From assembly GCA_017518975.1 (NCBI GenBank), contig JAFWTH010000099.1:1-48170 (forward strand): a stretch of DNA of 48,170 nucleotides, given 5' to 3'. The position numbers and the translations under genes were made by a program. Source of the DNA: Clostridia bacterium. Lineage in GTDB: Bacteria > Bacillota > Clostridia > Oscillospirales > CAG-272. Positions within the stretch are counted from its first letter, which is position 1; each line of letters opens with the position of its first letter. The notes beneath the pieces were generated by a model. It worked only from the letters and a program-made list of their open reading frames with translations, was not told where the DNA came from and ran no database searches. Of the stretch, positions 8,236-16,669 are shown in pieces.

Positions 8236-8807
8236 CAGTTTTCAAAAAGATCGTAAAATACTTTTTCATTTCGGTTATCGCGCTCGCTAACGCGATAATC
8301 ATTTTCCGCGTCGTTCTGACGCTCAACAAAAACGAACTGAAGTCGATAGAGCCGACGGACTCTCTCGCCGCCGCGTACGCGGAGAACGGAGACCTTGAAG
8401 TTCTCACGAACAAATTCGTGAACGACATATCGACGAACAGATCGTTCACCGCGTATTCGTTTGCCTACGTTCCCGCCGCGGGCGAGGCGCAGATCACTGT
8501 GCGTATCAACAGGGGCGAATACAAAAAGGTCTCTCTCGGCGAGGGCGGGGAATTCTCCTTCGCTCTGCGCGACGCGAAGACCGACGAGCTTACCGGCGGC
8601 GAGATCCTCGCGGTCAAGGACTGGATGATGTACCGCTATTTCAGGGTCTCCTTCCCGTGCGGGGAGCTTAAAGAGGACGGCAGTTACGGCTTGATCCTGC
8701 TCGCGAACGGCGGGGCGGAGGACGAGCTGATCGTCCATCACAAGGACCAGGATTTTTCATCGCGTTCGCTCACGTCGGGCGAGCAAAAAGCGATTTCACA
8801 GAATTGA
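8232..8807 (+). CDS. Unknown membrane-anchored protein
   Basis: A 191-residue protein with one N-terminal membrane helix (about residues 7-29, FFISVIALANAIIIFRVVL) and an outside domain of about 160 residues rich in beta-strand pattern and lacking cysteine pairs. No family is recognised. It starts with TTG, supported by GGAGGT seven bases upstream and by the 4-base overlap with the preceding gene. The helix lacks a clear cleavage site, so it is more likely an anchor than a secreted signal. Probable partner of the upstream two-helix protein. Confidence 0.72.
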   Translation: MTVFKKIVKYFFISVIALANAIIIFRVVLTLNKNELKSIEPTDSLAAAYAENGDLEVLTNKFVNDISTNRSFTAYSFAYVPAAGEAQITVRINRGEYKKVSLGEGGEFSFALRDAKTDELTGGEILAVKDWMMYRYFRVSFPCGELKEDGSYGLILLANGGAEDELIVHHKDQDFSSRSLTSGEQKAISQN

Positions 8808-8813
8808 GGTAAT

Positions 8814-9683
8814 ATGAAACAGATAAAAGGCCGTGAGTTTTCGGAGGAACGCGCTTTTTTCGGCGCGAAGGACGTCGTCGTATCGGAATGTGTAATTAAG
8901 ACGGGAGAATCGCCGTTCAAGCATTCGGAAGGTATCACTTTCGAGGATTCGACGGTCAGTTCGAAATATCCGTTCTGGTATTCGGAAAACGTACGGGTAA
9001 ACGGATGCGTCTTCGAGCCCGGCGCCCGCGCCGGGATATGGTATTCAAAGGACGTCTTTATCGGAAATACGAAGATCCTCTCTCCGAAAATGTTCCGCAG
9101 ATGCGAAGGCGTCGAACTCGACGGCGTCTCGATCCCGGACGCCGGGGAGACCTTCTGGCAATGCTCCGGGATAAAGCTGCGCGGCTTTGAAGCGGCGGGA
9201 GCCGACTATATTTTTATGAACTCGTCGGGTATCGATATCGACGGGATGACCCTTGACGGGAAATACGCTTTCGACGGCGCGTCCGATATCGTCGTCAGAG
9301 GCGCGAAGATCGATACGAAGGACGCTTTCTGGAATTCGAAGAACGTCACGGTGTACGATTCGACGATATCGAGCGAGTACATCGGATGGAACTCCGAGAA
9401 TATCACCTTCGTCCGCTGCACGATAGAGAGTTTGCAGGGCTTCTGTTACATAAACGGGCTGAAGCTCGTCGACTGCCGCCTGCCCGGAACGACGCTCGCG
9501 TTCGAGTATTCTACCGTCGACGCGGAGGTGAAGGGCGAGATCGGGAGCGTTCTCGACCCGGCGGGGGGCGTGATAAAGGCGGACTCGATAGGAACGCTGA
9601 CCGTCAGAGACAGATACGTCGACCCGGACGCGACGCGGATAGACGCCCGCGTTGAAAGAACAGCGGAAGAGCCCGAGTTCTGA
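8814..9683 (+). CDS. DUF3737 family right-handed beta-helix protein
   Basis: A 289-residue protein made almost wholly of short repeated turns such as FWYSENVRVNGC, IWYSKDVFIGN, FWQCSGIKLRG and FWNSKNVTVYDS. Each has an aromatic/Trp, a Ser/Asn turn and a valine-rich strand, the pattern of DUF3737 solenoids. The N-terminus (MKQIKGREFSEERAFFGAKDV) is typical. There is no signal peptide, so it is cytoplasmic. DUF3737 genes are often found next to MalY/PatB-type aminotransferases, and here one follows after 23 bases. The function is not established. Confidence 0.88.
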   Translation: MKQIKGREFSEERAFFGAKDVVVSECVIKTGESPFKHSEGITFEDSTVSSKYPFWYSENVRVNGCVFEPGARAGIWYSKDVFIGNTKILSPKMFRRCEGVELDGVSIPDAGETFWQCSGIKLRGFEAAGADYIFMNSSGIDIDGMTLDGKYAFDGASDIVVRGAKIDTKDAFWNSKNVTVYDSTISSEYIGWNSENITFVRCTIESLQGFCYINGLKLVDCRLPGTTLAFEYSTVDAEVKGEIGSVLDPAGGVIKADSIGTLTVRDRYVDPDATRIDARVERTAEEPEF

Positions 9684-9706
9684 AATATCAAAAGGGAGGG
9701 GATTGT

Positions 9707-10870
9707 ATGAGTTACGATTTCGATTCCGTGATCGAGAGAAGAGGGACCGATTCGATAAAGTGGAACGTCGGAGAGGGAGAACTCCCGATGTGGGTCGCCG
9801 ATATGGATTTCAAAACGGCTCCGGAGATAACGGAGGCGATCCTCTACCGCGCCGAACACGGCGTTTACGGCTACAACGAAGTTCCCGACATCTGGTACGA
9901 TTCGTATATCGGATGGTGGGCGCGTCGCCACGATCTCACGATGAAGAAGGACTGGCTCGTCTTCTGCACCGGAGTGGTCCCGGCGATCTCCTCGGCCGTC
10001 AGAAAGCTGACGACGCCGGGAGAGAACGTCCTGATACAGACCCCGGTCTACAACGTTTTCTTCAATTCGATCCTCAACAACGGATGCCGCGTCGTCGAGA
10101 ATCCGCTCGTTTTTGAGGACGGCGAGTACCGGATGGACCTTGACGATCTCGAAAAGAAACTTTCCGACCCGCAGACGAATCTGATGATCCTCTGCAACCC
10201 GCACAATCCTGTCGGAAAGATATGGGATAAAAAGACGCTCGCGAGCGTCGGCAAGATAGCGGCTCGATGCGGAGTCACGGTGATCTCCGACGAGATCCAC
10301 TGCGATCTGACTTCTCCCGGGACCGGATACGTCCCGTTCGCGTCGGCTTCCGACATCTGCCGAGAAAACAGTATCACCTGTATCGCTCCGACGAAGGCGT
10401 TCAACCTTGCGGGACTCCAGACGGCGGCGGTCTGCGTTCCCGACGGCAGACTCCGCCATAAAATCACGCGGGCCCTCAACACCGACGAGGTAGCCGAGCC
10501 CGGCACGTTCGCCGTGACGGCGGCGGTCGCCGCTTTCGAGCGGGGCGAGGCGTGGCTCGACGAGCTGAGAGAGTACCTTTACGGGAACAGAAAAGCCGCG
10601 TGCGATTTCATCCGCGAGAGGATCCCGTCTCTCGTTCCGGTGGACGGCGACGCGACGTATCTGCTCTGGGTGAACGTCGCGGGTACGGGACTCTCCGGCA
10701 AGCAGTTCGCCGCCGGACTCAGAGAGAAGACGGGTCTGTTCGTCACCCCCGGCGCCGCGTACGGCGCGGCGGGCCGCGACTTCTTCCGGCTCAACTTCGC
10801 CTGCCCGCGCTCCGTTCTCGAAGACGGGCTTCACCGCCTCGAGAGTTTCGCGAATTCAATAAACGAATAA
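9707..10870 (+). CDS. MalY/PatB-type PLP-dependent C-S lyase
   Basis: A 387-residue fold-type-I PLP enzyme. The N-terminus (YDFDSVIERRGTDSIKW, then MWVADMDF at ~30) is diagnostic for MalY/PatB. NPHNPVGK (~165-172), SDEIHCDL (~194-201) and the PLP lysine in APTKAFNLAGLQ (~225-236) are intact. Members cleave cystathionine, cysteine S-conjugates or related C-S bonds to give pyruvate, ammonia and a thiol; some are also aminotransferases. The ribosome site is AAAGGGAGG. It pairs with DUF3737 and ends at a strong terminator. Confidence 0.92.
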   Translation: MSYDFDSVIERRGTDSIKWNVGEGELPMWVADMDFKTAPEITEAILYRAEHGVYGYNEVPDIWYDSYIGWWARRHDLTMKKDWLVFCTGVVPAISSAVRKLTTPGENVLIQTPVYNVFFNSILNNGCRVVENPLVFEDGEYRMDLDDLEKKLSDPQTNLMILCNPHNPVGKIWDKKTLASVGKIAARCGVTVISDEIHCDLTSPGTGYVPFASASDICRENSITCIAPTKAFNLAGLQTAAVCVPDGRLRHKITRALNTDEVAEPGTFAVTAAVAAFERGEAWLDELREYLYGNRKAACDFIRERIPSLVPVDGDATYLLWVNVAGTGLSGKQFAAGLREKTGLFVTPGAAYGAAGRDFFRLNFACPRSVLEDGLHRLESFANSINE

Positions 10871-10892
10871 AGTGCCTGAACGGCACAAATCT

Positions 10893-10927
10893 CGACTCCC
10901 GCGACGATTCGTCGCGGGAGTCGTTTT
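10893..10927 (+). terminator. Intrinsic terminator of the DUF3737/C-S lyase operon
   Basis: A near-perfect palindrome of about 15 bp per arm (10893-10923), followed by TTTTC. It lies 22 bases after the lyase stop. Confidence 0.85.
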
Positions 10928-10944
10928 CTGTATGGTGCGGACGC

Positions 10945-11092
10945 CTGAGAGGCGTCCCTACGGTTATAAATTTTGATACCGGAAGTTCCGGAGGCGTCAA
11001 GGGGATGCCTCCCTACGGCGGTGTCAATAACGATACCGCTGATCCCGTAGGGAGCGATCCCGAGTGTTTCACGGAACGTGGGACACGATGAT
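10945..11092. repeat. Interspersed CCCTACGG repeat
   Basis: An intergenic stretch with three copies of a CCCTACGG module: GAGGCGTCCCTACGG (from ~10951), CTCCCTACGG (11009-11018) and the inverted CCGTAGGGAG (11045-11054). The last two are exact inverted repeats that enclose a smaller GGTGTC...GATACC stem. No ORF is supported. It looks like a non-coding interspersed repeat rather than a gene. Confidence 0.6.
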
Positions 11093-11115
11093 CGCTCCGA
11101 TCTTTATTTCCTGCT

Positions 11116-12216
11116 TTATTTCAGTATTCCGAGGACTTCCTGAAATTCAGGTTTTGCTTTGAATTCGTCAGACATAGGATAGTGTTTTGTCATTAACTCA
11201 TACATACGTTCCCTCAAACTCAGATCACGAAAACGTTCCTCGCGCTCATAGAACATAGAGATTCTTTCCGCTTCGGGAAGAGCGTCAAACAGCACGGCTT
11301 GTTCGGCTGAGAGACGAAGATAATGAATCGCCTTTTCATTATCACCGATTTCGGCGTACAAGTGACCAAGATGACCGTAATTGTAGATCATATGAACTCT
11401 GTTTTTCGACGGACGGTTTTCGGTATCGGTAATCCGAAAGATACCGTTCATATGACTAATGACGTCGATCTTGTATTCCGGTGTAAAGTTTTTATCATAA
11501 TAATAATAACTGATTATCGTATTCTGCAAAAGGTATGACAATTCTTCAATCGTGCGCTGCCTGTTTTCATACCATTTTGAGTAGTTGTGGTTTTTCGGGT
11601 CGAAGTCAAGCTCGGGCAGAACGAATTCTTTTGAATCGCTCATTGAAGGTAAACTGTCAGCGATGGATTTTGCCTGTTGCAAATATTCGTTATTGAATCC
11701 AAGACATTGATACTTATGCATAAGGTTTTCGATTATCAAACGTTTTGCGCGGATTCGGATCGCGTCGTCCGTACAGTATTTTTGTATCTTCTCATAAGAA
11801 GCGATCATTTGATTTGAGATCCATTCGCGATCCTGTTTCATCTCGTCGCTTTTTACAATTTGCAGCAGTTCCATATATCGAACGAGGATCGTATACTCGT
11901 TTGGAAATTCTTTAACTGCTTTTTTGTATTCTTTCAAGACAGAGTGAACGTCTTTCAACTTCATATTGTCAAACAAATCAATGAGCTTTTGTATTTTTTC
12001 TTGGGTACGTGCTTTATCTGTTCCGAGCAAAAAATCGACAGAAACGCCAAAGAATGAGGAGATGATGGGCAGAATGGAAATATCCGGGTAACTTTCGCCT
12101 CGTTCCCACTTGCTTACTGTCTGAAAAGAAACGCCGATTACGTCCGCGATCGCATCCTGAGTCATATCTTTTTGTTTTCTTAAACGCTTAAAGTTTTCGC
12201 TGAAATAGATGTTCAT
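11116..12216 (-). CDS. XRE-family regulator with C-terminal helical (TPR-like) sensor
   Basis: A protein of about 366 residues. The N-terminal Cro/C1-type helix-turn-helix (FSENFKRLRKQKDMTQ, then GVSFQTVSKWERGESYPD) covers residues ~3-60. A helical region of about 300 residues follows, including GHLGHLYAEIGDNEKAIHYLRLS, a TPR-like repeat. Such proteins often sense peptides or cell state. The start is set at the ATG at 12216 because GGAGGGA lies just upstream; the longer frame has no ribosome site. The gene is clearly AT-richer than its neighbours, which suggests recent acquisition. A shorter relative is encoded at 26515. Confidence 0.85.
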   Translation of the reverse strand: MNIYFSENFKRLRKQKDMTQDAIADVIGVSFQTVSKWERGESYPDISILPIISSFFGVSVDFLLGTDKARTQEKIQKLIDLFDNMKLKDVHSVLKEYKKAVKEFPNEYTILVRYMELLQIVKSDEMKQDREWISNQMIASYEKIQKYCTDDAIRIRAKRLIIENLMHKYQCLGFNNEYLQQAKSIADSLPSMSDSKEFVLPELDFDPKNHNYSKWYENRQRTIEELSYLLQNTIISYYYYDKNFTPEYKIDVISHMNGIFRITDTENRPSKNRVHMIYNYGHLGHLYAEIGDNEKAIHYLRLSAEQAVLFDALPEAERISMFYEREERFRDLSLRERMYELMTKHYPMSDEFKAKPEFQEVLGILK

Positions 12217-12263
12217 ATTTTCCCTCCGTTTTAATTGAGTGTTCGGGAGTATCATCTGATCAA

Positions 12264-12292
12264 ATCATACCGTATAATCAACGCCTAATCAA
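12264..12292 (-). promoter_or_regulatory. Sigma-A promoter of the XRE regulator
   Basis: On the minus strand: TTGATT (12287-12292), 17-base spacer, TATGAT (12264-12269). Just upstream, at 12320-12342, lies an 11-bp-arm AT-rich palindrome (TTTTGAAGAAT and its complement around one T) that could be an operator. Confidence 0.6.
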
Positions 12293-12374
12293 TAACGACC
12301 TCGTTGAATTAATTCTCTATTTTGAAGAATTATTCTTCAAAACCGATAATTTATAATCCGTTTGTTGAAACATA

Positions 12375-12408
12375 ATACGGTGCGGCATCGCAAAATGCCG
12401 CACCGTAT
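12375..12408 (-). terminator. Hairpin at the end of the tgt-lipoylation operon
   Basis: A perfect 14-bp stem with a 6-base loop, 4 bases past the ligase stop on the minus strand. The following T-run is weak. Its core (ACGGTGCGGC and complement) is shared with the terminator at 36675. Confidence 0.65.
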
Positions 12409-12412
12409 CTTT

Positions 12413-13393
12413 TCACATATCTTTCGTTACTTCCTGTGCGAGGGCGGCGTTGTCGACGCCCCAGATAGAGAGGGAGGAGTTTTTGATCTTCGCGCAGACG
12501 GCGTCCTTTTCAAACGGCGTGCCGATGAGGGCGCGCAGCGCGTCCGTGCCGTCCCCCGAGAAGAAGTCGCCCTGTGCGGCGACGTCTTTTATCACTCCGT
12601 TTTTCACGGAAAACAGGAGTTTCACCGTTCCTCCGGGGAGGTGGCAGACCTTTTCGACGTCAAACGCAGGGGAGTGAAGAAAGACGGAATCGCGGTCGCG
12701 AAAATGCGCGTCCGCGAGTTCTTCGATCCGCTTTCGGTCTTCCGCCGTCAGCTCATACCTCTCCATACCGCCCGATACTTCGGCGATCCGCCGGACGAGC
12801 TCGTCGGCGAAACGCTCCGCAGTCATATCGAGCCCCGCCGCTTTCTTTATGTTCGTCACGCGGTCGCGGACCGATTTGATGCTTTTGGACGTTATCTTGT
12901 ATTCCGGCGGTCTCGACGCCCGTTCCATCATATCGAGGTCCGTGTCGAAGAGGAGGGAACCGTGGTGGACCGTCTTTCCGCCGAGCTTGAACTGCGCGTT
13001 GCCGGAGATCTTTTTGCCGTCGAGGAGCATATCGTTGCGCCCGCTTATCTCCGCCGGCACGCCCATTCTTCTCAGCGCCTCCGCGACGGGTCTCATATAC
13101 TCCGAAAAATCGATCAGCTCGCCGCCTTTTTCGATAAAGGTGTACTGAAAACCGCCTTCGTCAGTGTATATCGTCCCGCCGCCCGAAAGACGGCGCGTTA
13201 TTTTTATTCCCTTCTCACGCGCAAAGGCGAGATCGACTTCCTCGAAAACGTTCTGGTACTTGCCTATCATCAGCGTCGGCGCCGTCGACCAGAGCATGAA
13301 GACGGGCGCGAGAAGATCGCGCTCCGCGGCGAAATAGTATTCCGCTCCGAAGTTGAAGGCTGCGTCACGCGAGCCGGTGTCAACGAAGATCAT
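12413..13393 (-). CDS. lplA: Lipoate--protein ligase
   Basis: A 326-residue ligase of the BPL/LplA fold. The lipoate-binding RRLSGGGTIYTDEG loop (~67-80) is present, as is the catalytic lysine in GKKISGNAQF (K129), followed by HHGSLLFDTDLD. A C-terminal accessory domain of about 80 residues matches bacterial LplA1-type enzymes that activate lipoate with ATP and transfer it to a lipoyl-domain lysine. It is the last gene of the cassette; its start overlaps the lipA stop by 4 bases. A second, divergent ligase lies upstream in the same operon. Confidence 0.92.
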   Translation of the reverse strand: MIFVDTGSRDAAFNFGAEYYFAAERDLLAPVFMLWSTAPTLMIGKYQNVFEEVDLAFAREKGIKITRRLSGGGTIYTDEGGFQYTFIEKGGELIDFSEYMRPVAEALRRMGVPAEISGRNDMLLDGKKISGNAQFKLGGKTVHHGSLLFDTDLDMMERASRPPEYKITSKSIKSVRDRVTNIKKAAGLDMTAERFADELVRRIAEVSGGMERYELTAEDRKRIEELADAHFRDRDSVFLHSPAFDVEKVCHLPGGTVKLLFSVKNGVIKDVAAQGDFFSGDGTDALRALIGTPFEKDAVCAKIKNSSLSIWGVDNAALAQEVTKDM

Positions 13394-14265
13394 TTCGCTT
13401 CATTCCTTTTATGTTCCGCTTCCCTCAGCATATCGCCCGCCATATACGACGACCGCGCGAGCGGATGCGCAGTCACGGATAAGAACCCGAGCGAGAGGGC
13501 GTATTCTTTGTATTTCTCAAACGTCCCGGGCGTCACGTATTCCGCGACCGGAACGTGCTCCGCCGTCGGCGCGAGATACTGACCGAGTGTGAGCAGATCG
13601 CATCCGGTCGCTCTGACGTCGCGGATCAACTCTTTTACTTCGTCTTCCGTTTCGCCGAGTCCGACCATGAACGCGGTTTTTATAAAGCTCTCTTTCGAGT
13701 AGGCTTTCAGATATTTGAGGACGGCGAGCGATCTTTTGTATACCGCCTGAGGCCTTGCGGCGGGGTAAAGGCGTCTCACCGTCTCGACGTTGTGGCCGAT
13801 GACCTCGGGGCGCGAGGTGATCACGGTATCGAGCGCCGCCTCGTCTCCACTGAGATCGGGTATCAGAACTTCGACCGTCGCGCCGACCGTCTTTTTTATT
13901 TCGCGGACGCAGTCGGCGAAGACGGACGCTCCGCCGTCCGGCAGATCGTCTCTCGTCACGCTCGTGACGACGGCGTGAGAGAGACCGAGCGTCTTCACCG
14001 CCTCGGCGAGGCGGCGCGGCTCGCCGGGATCGGGCGGGGCGGGCGTGCCGTGGTCGACCTCGCAGAAGCGGCAGTTTCGCGTACAGTATTTTCCGAGGAT
14101 CATAAACGTCGCGCTGCCGCACTTTGAGCATTTTCCGATATTCGGGCAGCCGCTCTCGCGGCATACCGTGTTGAGCTCGAGCCGGTCGGCGAGATCGTAT
14201 ACCGAGCGCACCTCGCTCATGTTATAACTGACTCTGAGCCAGTCGGGTTTCTTCATATCCTTCAT
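13390..14265 (-). CDS. lipA: Lipoyl synthase
   Basis: A 291-residue radical-SAM enzyme. It has both cluster motifs: the auxiliary C35-x4-C40-x5-C46 (CRESGCPNIGKC) and the SAM-binding C61-x3-C65-x2-C68 (CTRNCRFC). The C-terminal ARSSYMAGD supplies the RSSY serine that ligates the auxiliary cluster. LipA inserts two sulfurs into a protein-bound octanoyl group. It overlaps the lipoyl-domain gene by 4 bases and lplA by 4 bases. No lipB octanoyltransferase is present in the window, so octanoate may be attached by one of the two ligases. Confidence 0.96.
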   Translation of the reverse strand: MKDMKKPDWLRVSYNMSEVRSVYDLADRLELNTVCRESGCPNIGKCSKCGSATFMILGKYCTRNCRFCEVDHGTPAPPDPGEPRRLAEAVKTLGLSHAVVTSVTRDDLPDGGASVFADCVREIKKTVGATVEVLIPDLSGDEAALDTVITSRPEVIGHNVETVRRLYPAARPQAVYKRSLAVLKYLKAYSKESFIKTAFMVGLGETEDEVKELIRDVRATGCDLLTLGQYLAPTAEHVPVAEYVTPGTFEKYKEYALSLGFLSVTAHPLARSSYMAGDMLREAEHKRNEAK

Positions 14266-14504
14266 TCTGCGGTCTCCGCCTCGAAAAGCGGCGCGCCGAC
14301 GGCGACCTCGTCGCCCTCGTCGGCGAGCAGACGAACGACCGTGAGGTCTTCTTCCGCCTCGACCGCGCTGACCGCCTTTTCCGTCTCGGTCTCGAACAAC
14401 TCGAAGCCCTTTTTGACTTTCTGTCCCTCTTCGACGTTCCAGCGGCAGAGGACGGCGGAGGTCATTCCCTTTTTGAGTTCAGGCATCGTGACCGTTATTT
14501 TCAT
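14262..14504 (-). CDS. Free-standing lipoyl (biotinyl/lipoyl-attachment) domain protein
   Basis: An 80-residue protein that is a single lipoyl domain from end to end. MKITVTMPELKKGM opens it, the modified lysine is in the hairpin ETEKAVSAVEA (K43), and EGDEVAVGAPLFE closes it. It matches the N-terminal domain of 2-oxoacid dehydrogenase E2 proteins but lacks linker, subunit-binding and catalytic domains. The start is ATG at 14504, with AAGGAG upstream; a longer reading of the frame runs into the preceding gene and lacks support. It sits between a ligase and lipA, whose start it overlaps. It may be a lipoyl carrier for a complex encoded elsewhere or an assembly platform. Confidence 0.88.
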   Translation of the reverse strand: MKITVTMPELKKGMTSAVLCRWNVEEGQKVKKGFELFETETEKAVSAVEAEEDLTVVRLLADEGDEVAVGAPLFEAETAE

Positions 14505-14536
14505 ATTTCTACTCCTTAATAGGCAACTGTCAAATA

Positions 14537-15487
14537 TTAAATTTTCCCCGTCAGAACGAATCTTTCGAGGAGCTCGGCGTCGGTCTCTCCGACGCCTGAC
14601 CCGATAAGCGCGCTGTACGTCGCGCCCGGAGCGAGCGGCGCTCCGGCGAGTTTGTTTATCTGCTCGGCGAACGCGCCTTCGGCGCGGACCTCGGTGATCG
14701 CGCCTTTTCCCGACTCGTAAGAGAGAGTCAGCGCGCCGCGCGCCGTTTCGCACTTTCCCGAAAAAGTGAATTTCGGGTTTTCGCCGTACGTCCGGCTGTC
14801 GGATGTGTACTCCCCGGCGAGGTCAGAGACGGCGAAGAGATCGAAGCCGTCCTCCGTCTGCCATCCGTACGCCCCGCCGAGCGCGGCTTTGACCTCCCCG
14901 ACGAACTCATCCGTCGAAGTACCCGGCAGAAAAGCGGAAACATTCGCGACGGGTGATTTCCGGCTTGCGATCCCTCCTGAGACGAACGCGTCGCCCGATA
15001 CCGACGACGTCAGCGAGCGAAGAGCGTCGAGGTCCGTGTCGAACAGAAGAGTCGCGTGGTGGATCTCACGGTCTCCGACCGCGGCTCTCGCGCTTCCGGA
15101 GATCTTATACCCTCCCGCCGTGACGTCCGAGCCGCCGCCGACTTCCGCGGGGATCCCGATCCTGCGGAGAGCAGCCGCGAGTTTTTCGGGCAGAAGGAGC
15201 GTGTCGATCCCGTCGGGTCCTTTGCGGGTGATATACGATACGTTTACGTTTCCTTCGTCGTGGTATACCGTCCCGCCCCCGGTGATCCGGCGCAGGACCG
15301 GGACGCCTCGATCCCTCGCCGCGATCACGTCCGTCTCGCGGAAAACGTTCTGAAATCTCCCGCAGACGACCGCGGGAGAATCACGCCAGACGATGAGGAC
15401 TTCGTCGCTTCCCGTATTGCGTGCCATGTATTCTTCAAACGCGAGGTTGAAAGCGGGATCGCGCCGCGTCGATTCGATCTTTTTCAT
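14537..15487 (-). CDS. Second lipoate--protein ligase family protein
   Basis: A 316-residue LplA-family protein with RRITGGGTVYHDEGN (~67-80), lysine K128 in GYKISGSAR and HHATLLFDTDLD. It is similar in length and layout to the product of 12413-13393 but clearly diverged from it. Both copies keep the catalytic lysine, so neither looks dead. Possible roles are a division of labour (lipoate versus octanoate, or different acceptors). It lies one base after the tgt stop and heads the cassette. Family firm, specificity unknown. Confidence 0.9.
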   Translation of the reverse strand: MKKIESTRRDPAFNLAFEEYMARNTGSDEVLIVWRDSPAVVCGRFQNVFRETDVIAARDRGVPVLRRITGGGTVYHDEGNVNVSYITRKGPDGIDTLLLPEKLAAALRRIGIPAEVGGGSDVTAGGYKISGSARAAVGDREIHHATLLFDTDLDALRSLTSSVSGDAFVSGGIASRKSPVANVSAFLPGTSTDEFVGEVKAALGGAYGWQTEDGFDLFAVSDLAGEYTSDSRTYGENPKFTFSGKCETARGALTLSYESGKGAITEVRAEGAFAEQINKLAGAPLAPGATYSALIGSGVGETDAELLERFVLTGKI

Positions 15488-15488
15488 A

Positions 15489-16631
15489 CTAATCCGGATT
15501 CCTCTCGGCGACGAGGTCGTGATACTCGTTGTAGAAGGACTCGAACCGGTCTTTGTCCATCGCCTCTCTTATCGAGCGGGTGAAATCGTTGTAGAAGTGG
15601 ATGCTGTGCGTGACGGCGAGGCGCATCCCGAGCGCTTCCTTCGCCTTGATAAGGTGGCGGATATACGCGCGGCTGTGGTTCCGGCACGCCTCGCACGTGC
15701 AGTTCTCGTCTATCGGACGCGGATCGCGCGCGTATTTTTCGTTCAGAAGATTCATCTTGCCGTGCCACGTGAACACGTTTCCGTGGCGCGCGTTGCGCGA
15801 CGGCATGACGCAGTCGAAAAAGTCGATCCCGCGGTGAACCGCCTCGATTATGTTCTGCGGCGTTCCGACGCCCATCAGATATCTCGGCCGGTCCTCGGGC
15901 ATAAAGGGCTCGACCTGTTCGATCGTTTCGTACATCTCCTCGACCGTCTCGCCGACGGCGAGGCCTCCGATCGCGTATCCCTCGCAGGGGATCTCGCGGA
16001 TCCGTTTCATATGTTCGATCCGCAGATCGGAGTACGTGCTTCCCTGATTGATACCGAAAAGATACTGTCCGGGGTTGACCGCGCCCTCTTCCGCTTTCAG
16101 CCGGTCGAGCTCGGCGCGGCACCTCTCGAGCCAGCGCGCGGTGCGCTCGCAGGACCTTTTCGTGTAATTATATTCCGCGGGGTTCTCTATGCACTCGTCG
16201 AACGCCATCGCGATCGTCGAGCCGAGGTTCGACTGGATCCGCATGCTTTCCTCCGGACCCATGAAGATGCGCTTTCCGTCGATATGGGAGGCGAAATAGA
16301 CGCCCTCCTCTTTGATCCTGCGGAGCTTCGCGAGCGAGAAGACCTGAAAACCGCCGCTGTCTGTGAGGACGGGGCCGTCCCATCCGGTGAATTTCCGTAT
16401 GCCGCCCATGTCGCGGACGAGCTCGTCGCCCGGACGAAGGTGAAGATGATACGTGTTCGAGAGCATCACGCGGCAGTCGTTGTCCTTGAGGTCGAACGCC
16501 GAAAGGCCGCCTTTTATCGCGGCGCACGTGGCGACGTTCATAAAGACGGGCGTTTCGATGTCGCCGTGCGGAGTCTTCAGCACTCCGCGCCGCGCTCTTG
16601 AATTTTCTTCTTTCTTCTTCAGAATGAACAT
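15489..16631 (-). CDS. tgt: tRNA-guanine transglycosylase
   Basis: A protein of about 380 residues, the normal bacterial Tgt length. The active-site VLTDSGGFQVFSL, the CVMPSRNARHG segment and the zinc site (CTCEACRNHSRAYIRHL, near the C-terminus) are all present. Tgt exchanges guanine-34 for preQ1 in tRNAs for Asp, Asn, His and Tyr. The start is the ATG at 16631 (MFILKKKEENSRARRGVL) behind AAGGAAAT. The open frame extends upstream, but that part lies in a non-coding repeat and is rejected. No queA is seen; the lipoylation genes follow. Confidence 0.96.
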   Translation of the reverse strand: MFILKKKEENSRARRGVLKTPHGDIETPVFMNVATCAAIKGGLSAFDLKDNDCRVMLSNTYHLHLRPGDELVRDMGGIRKFTGWDGPVLTDSGGFQVFSLAKLRRIKEEGVYFASHIDGKRIFMGPEESMRIQSNLGSTIAMAFDECIENPAEYNYTKRSCERTARWLERCRAELDRLKAEEGAVNPGQYLFGINQGSTYSDLRIEHMKRIREIPCEGYAIGGLAVGETVEEMYETIEQVEPFMPEDRPRYLMGVGTPQNIIEAVHRGIDFFDCVMPSRNARHGNVFTWHGKMNLLNEKYARDPRPIDENCTCEACRNHSRAYIRHLIKAKEALGMRLAVTHSIHFYNDFTRSIREAMDKDRFESFYNEYHDLVAERNPD

Positions 16632-16669
16632 AGAAATTTCCTTACAAACTATTTGTATTCTTTTTTGCG

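Noticed and set aside
14505-14753. Long form of the lipoyl-domain protein
   Set aside because: The extra part overlaps the end of the preceding ligase in another frame and is Arg-rich; the ATG at 14504 has AAGGAG upstream and gives a clean lipoyl domain.
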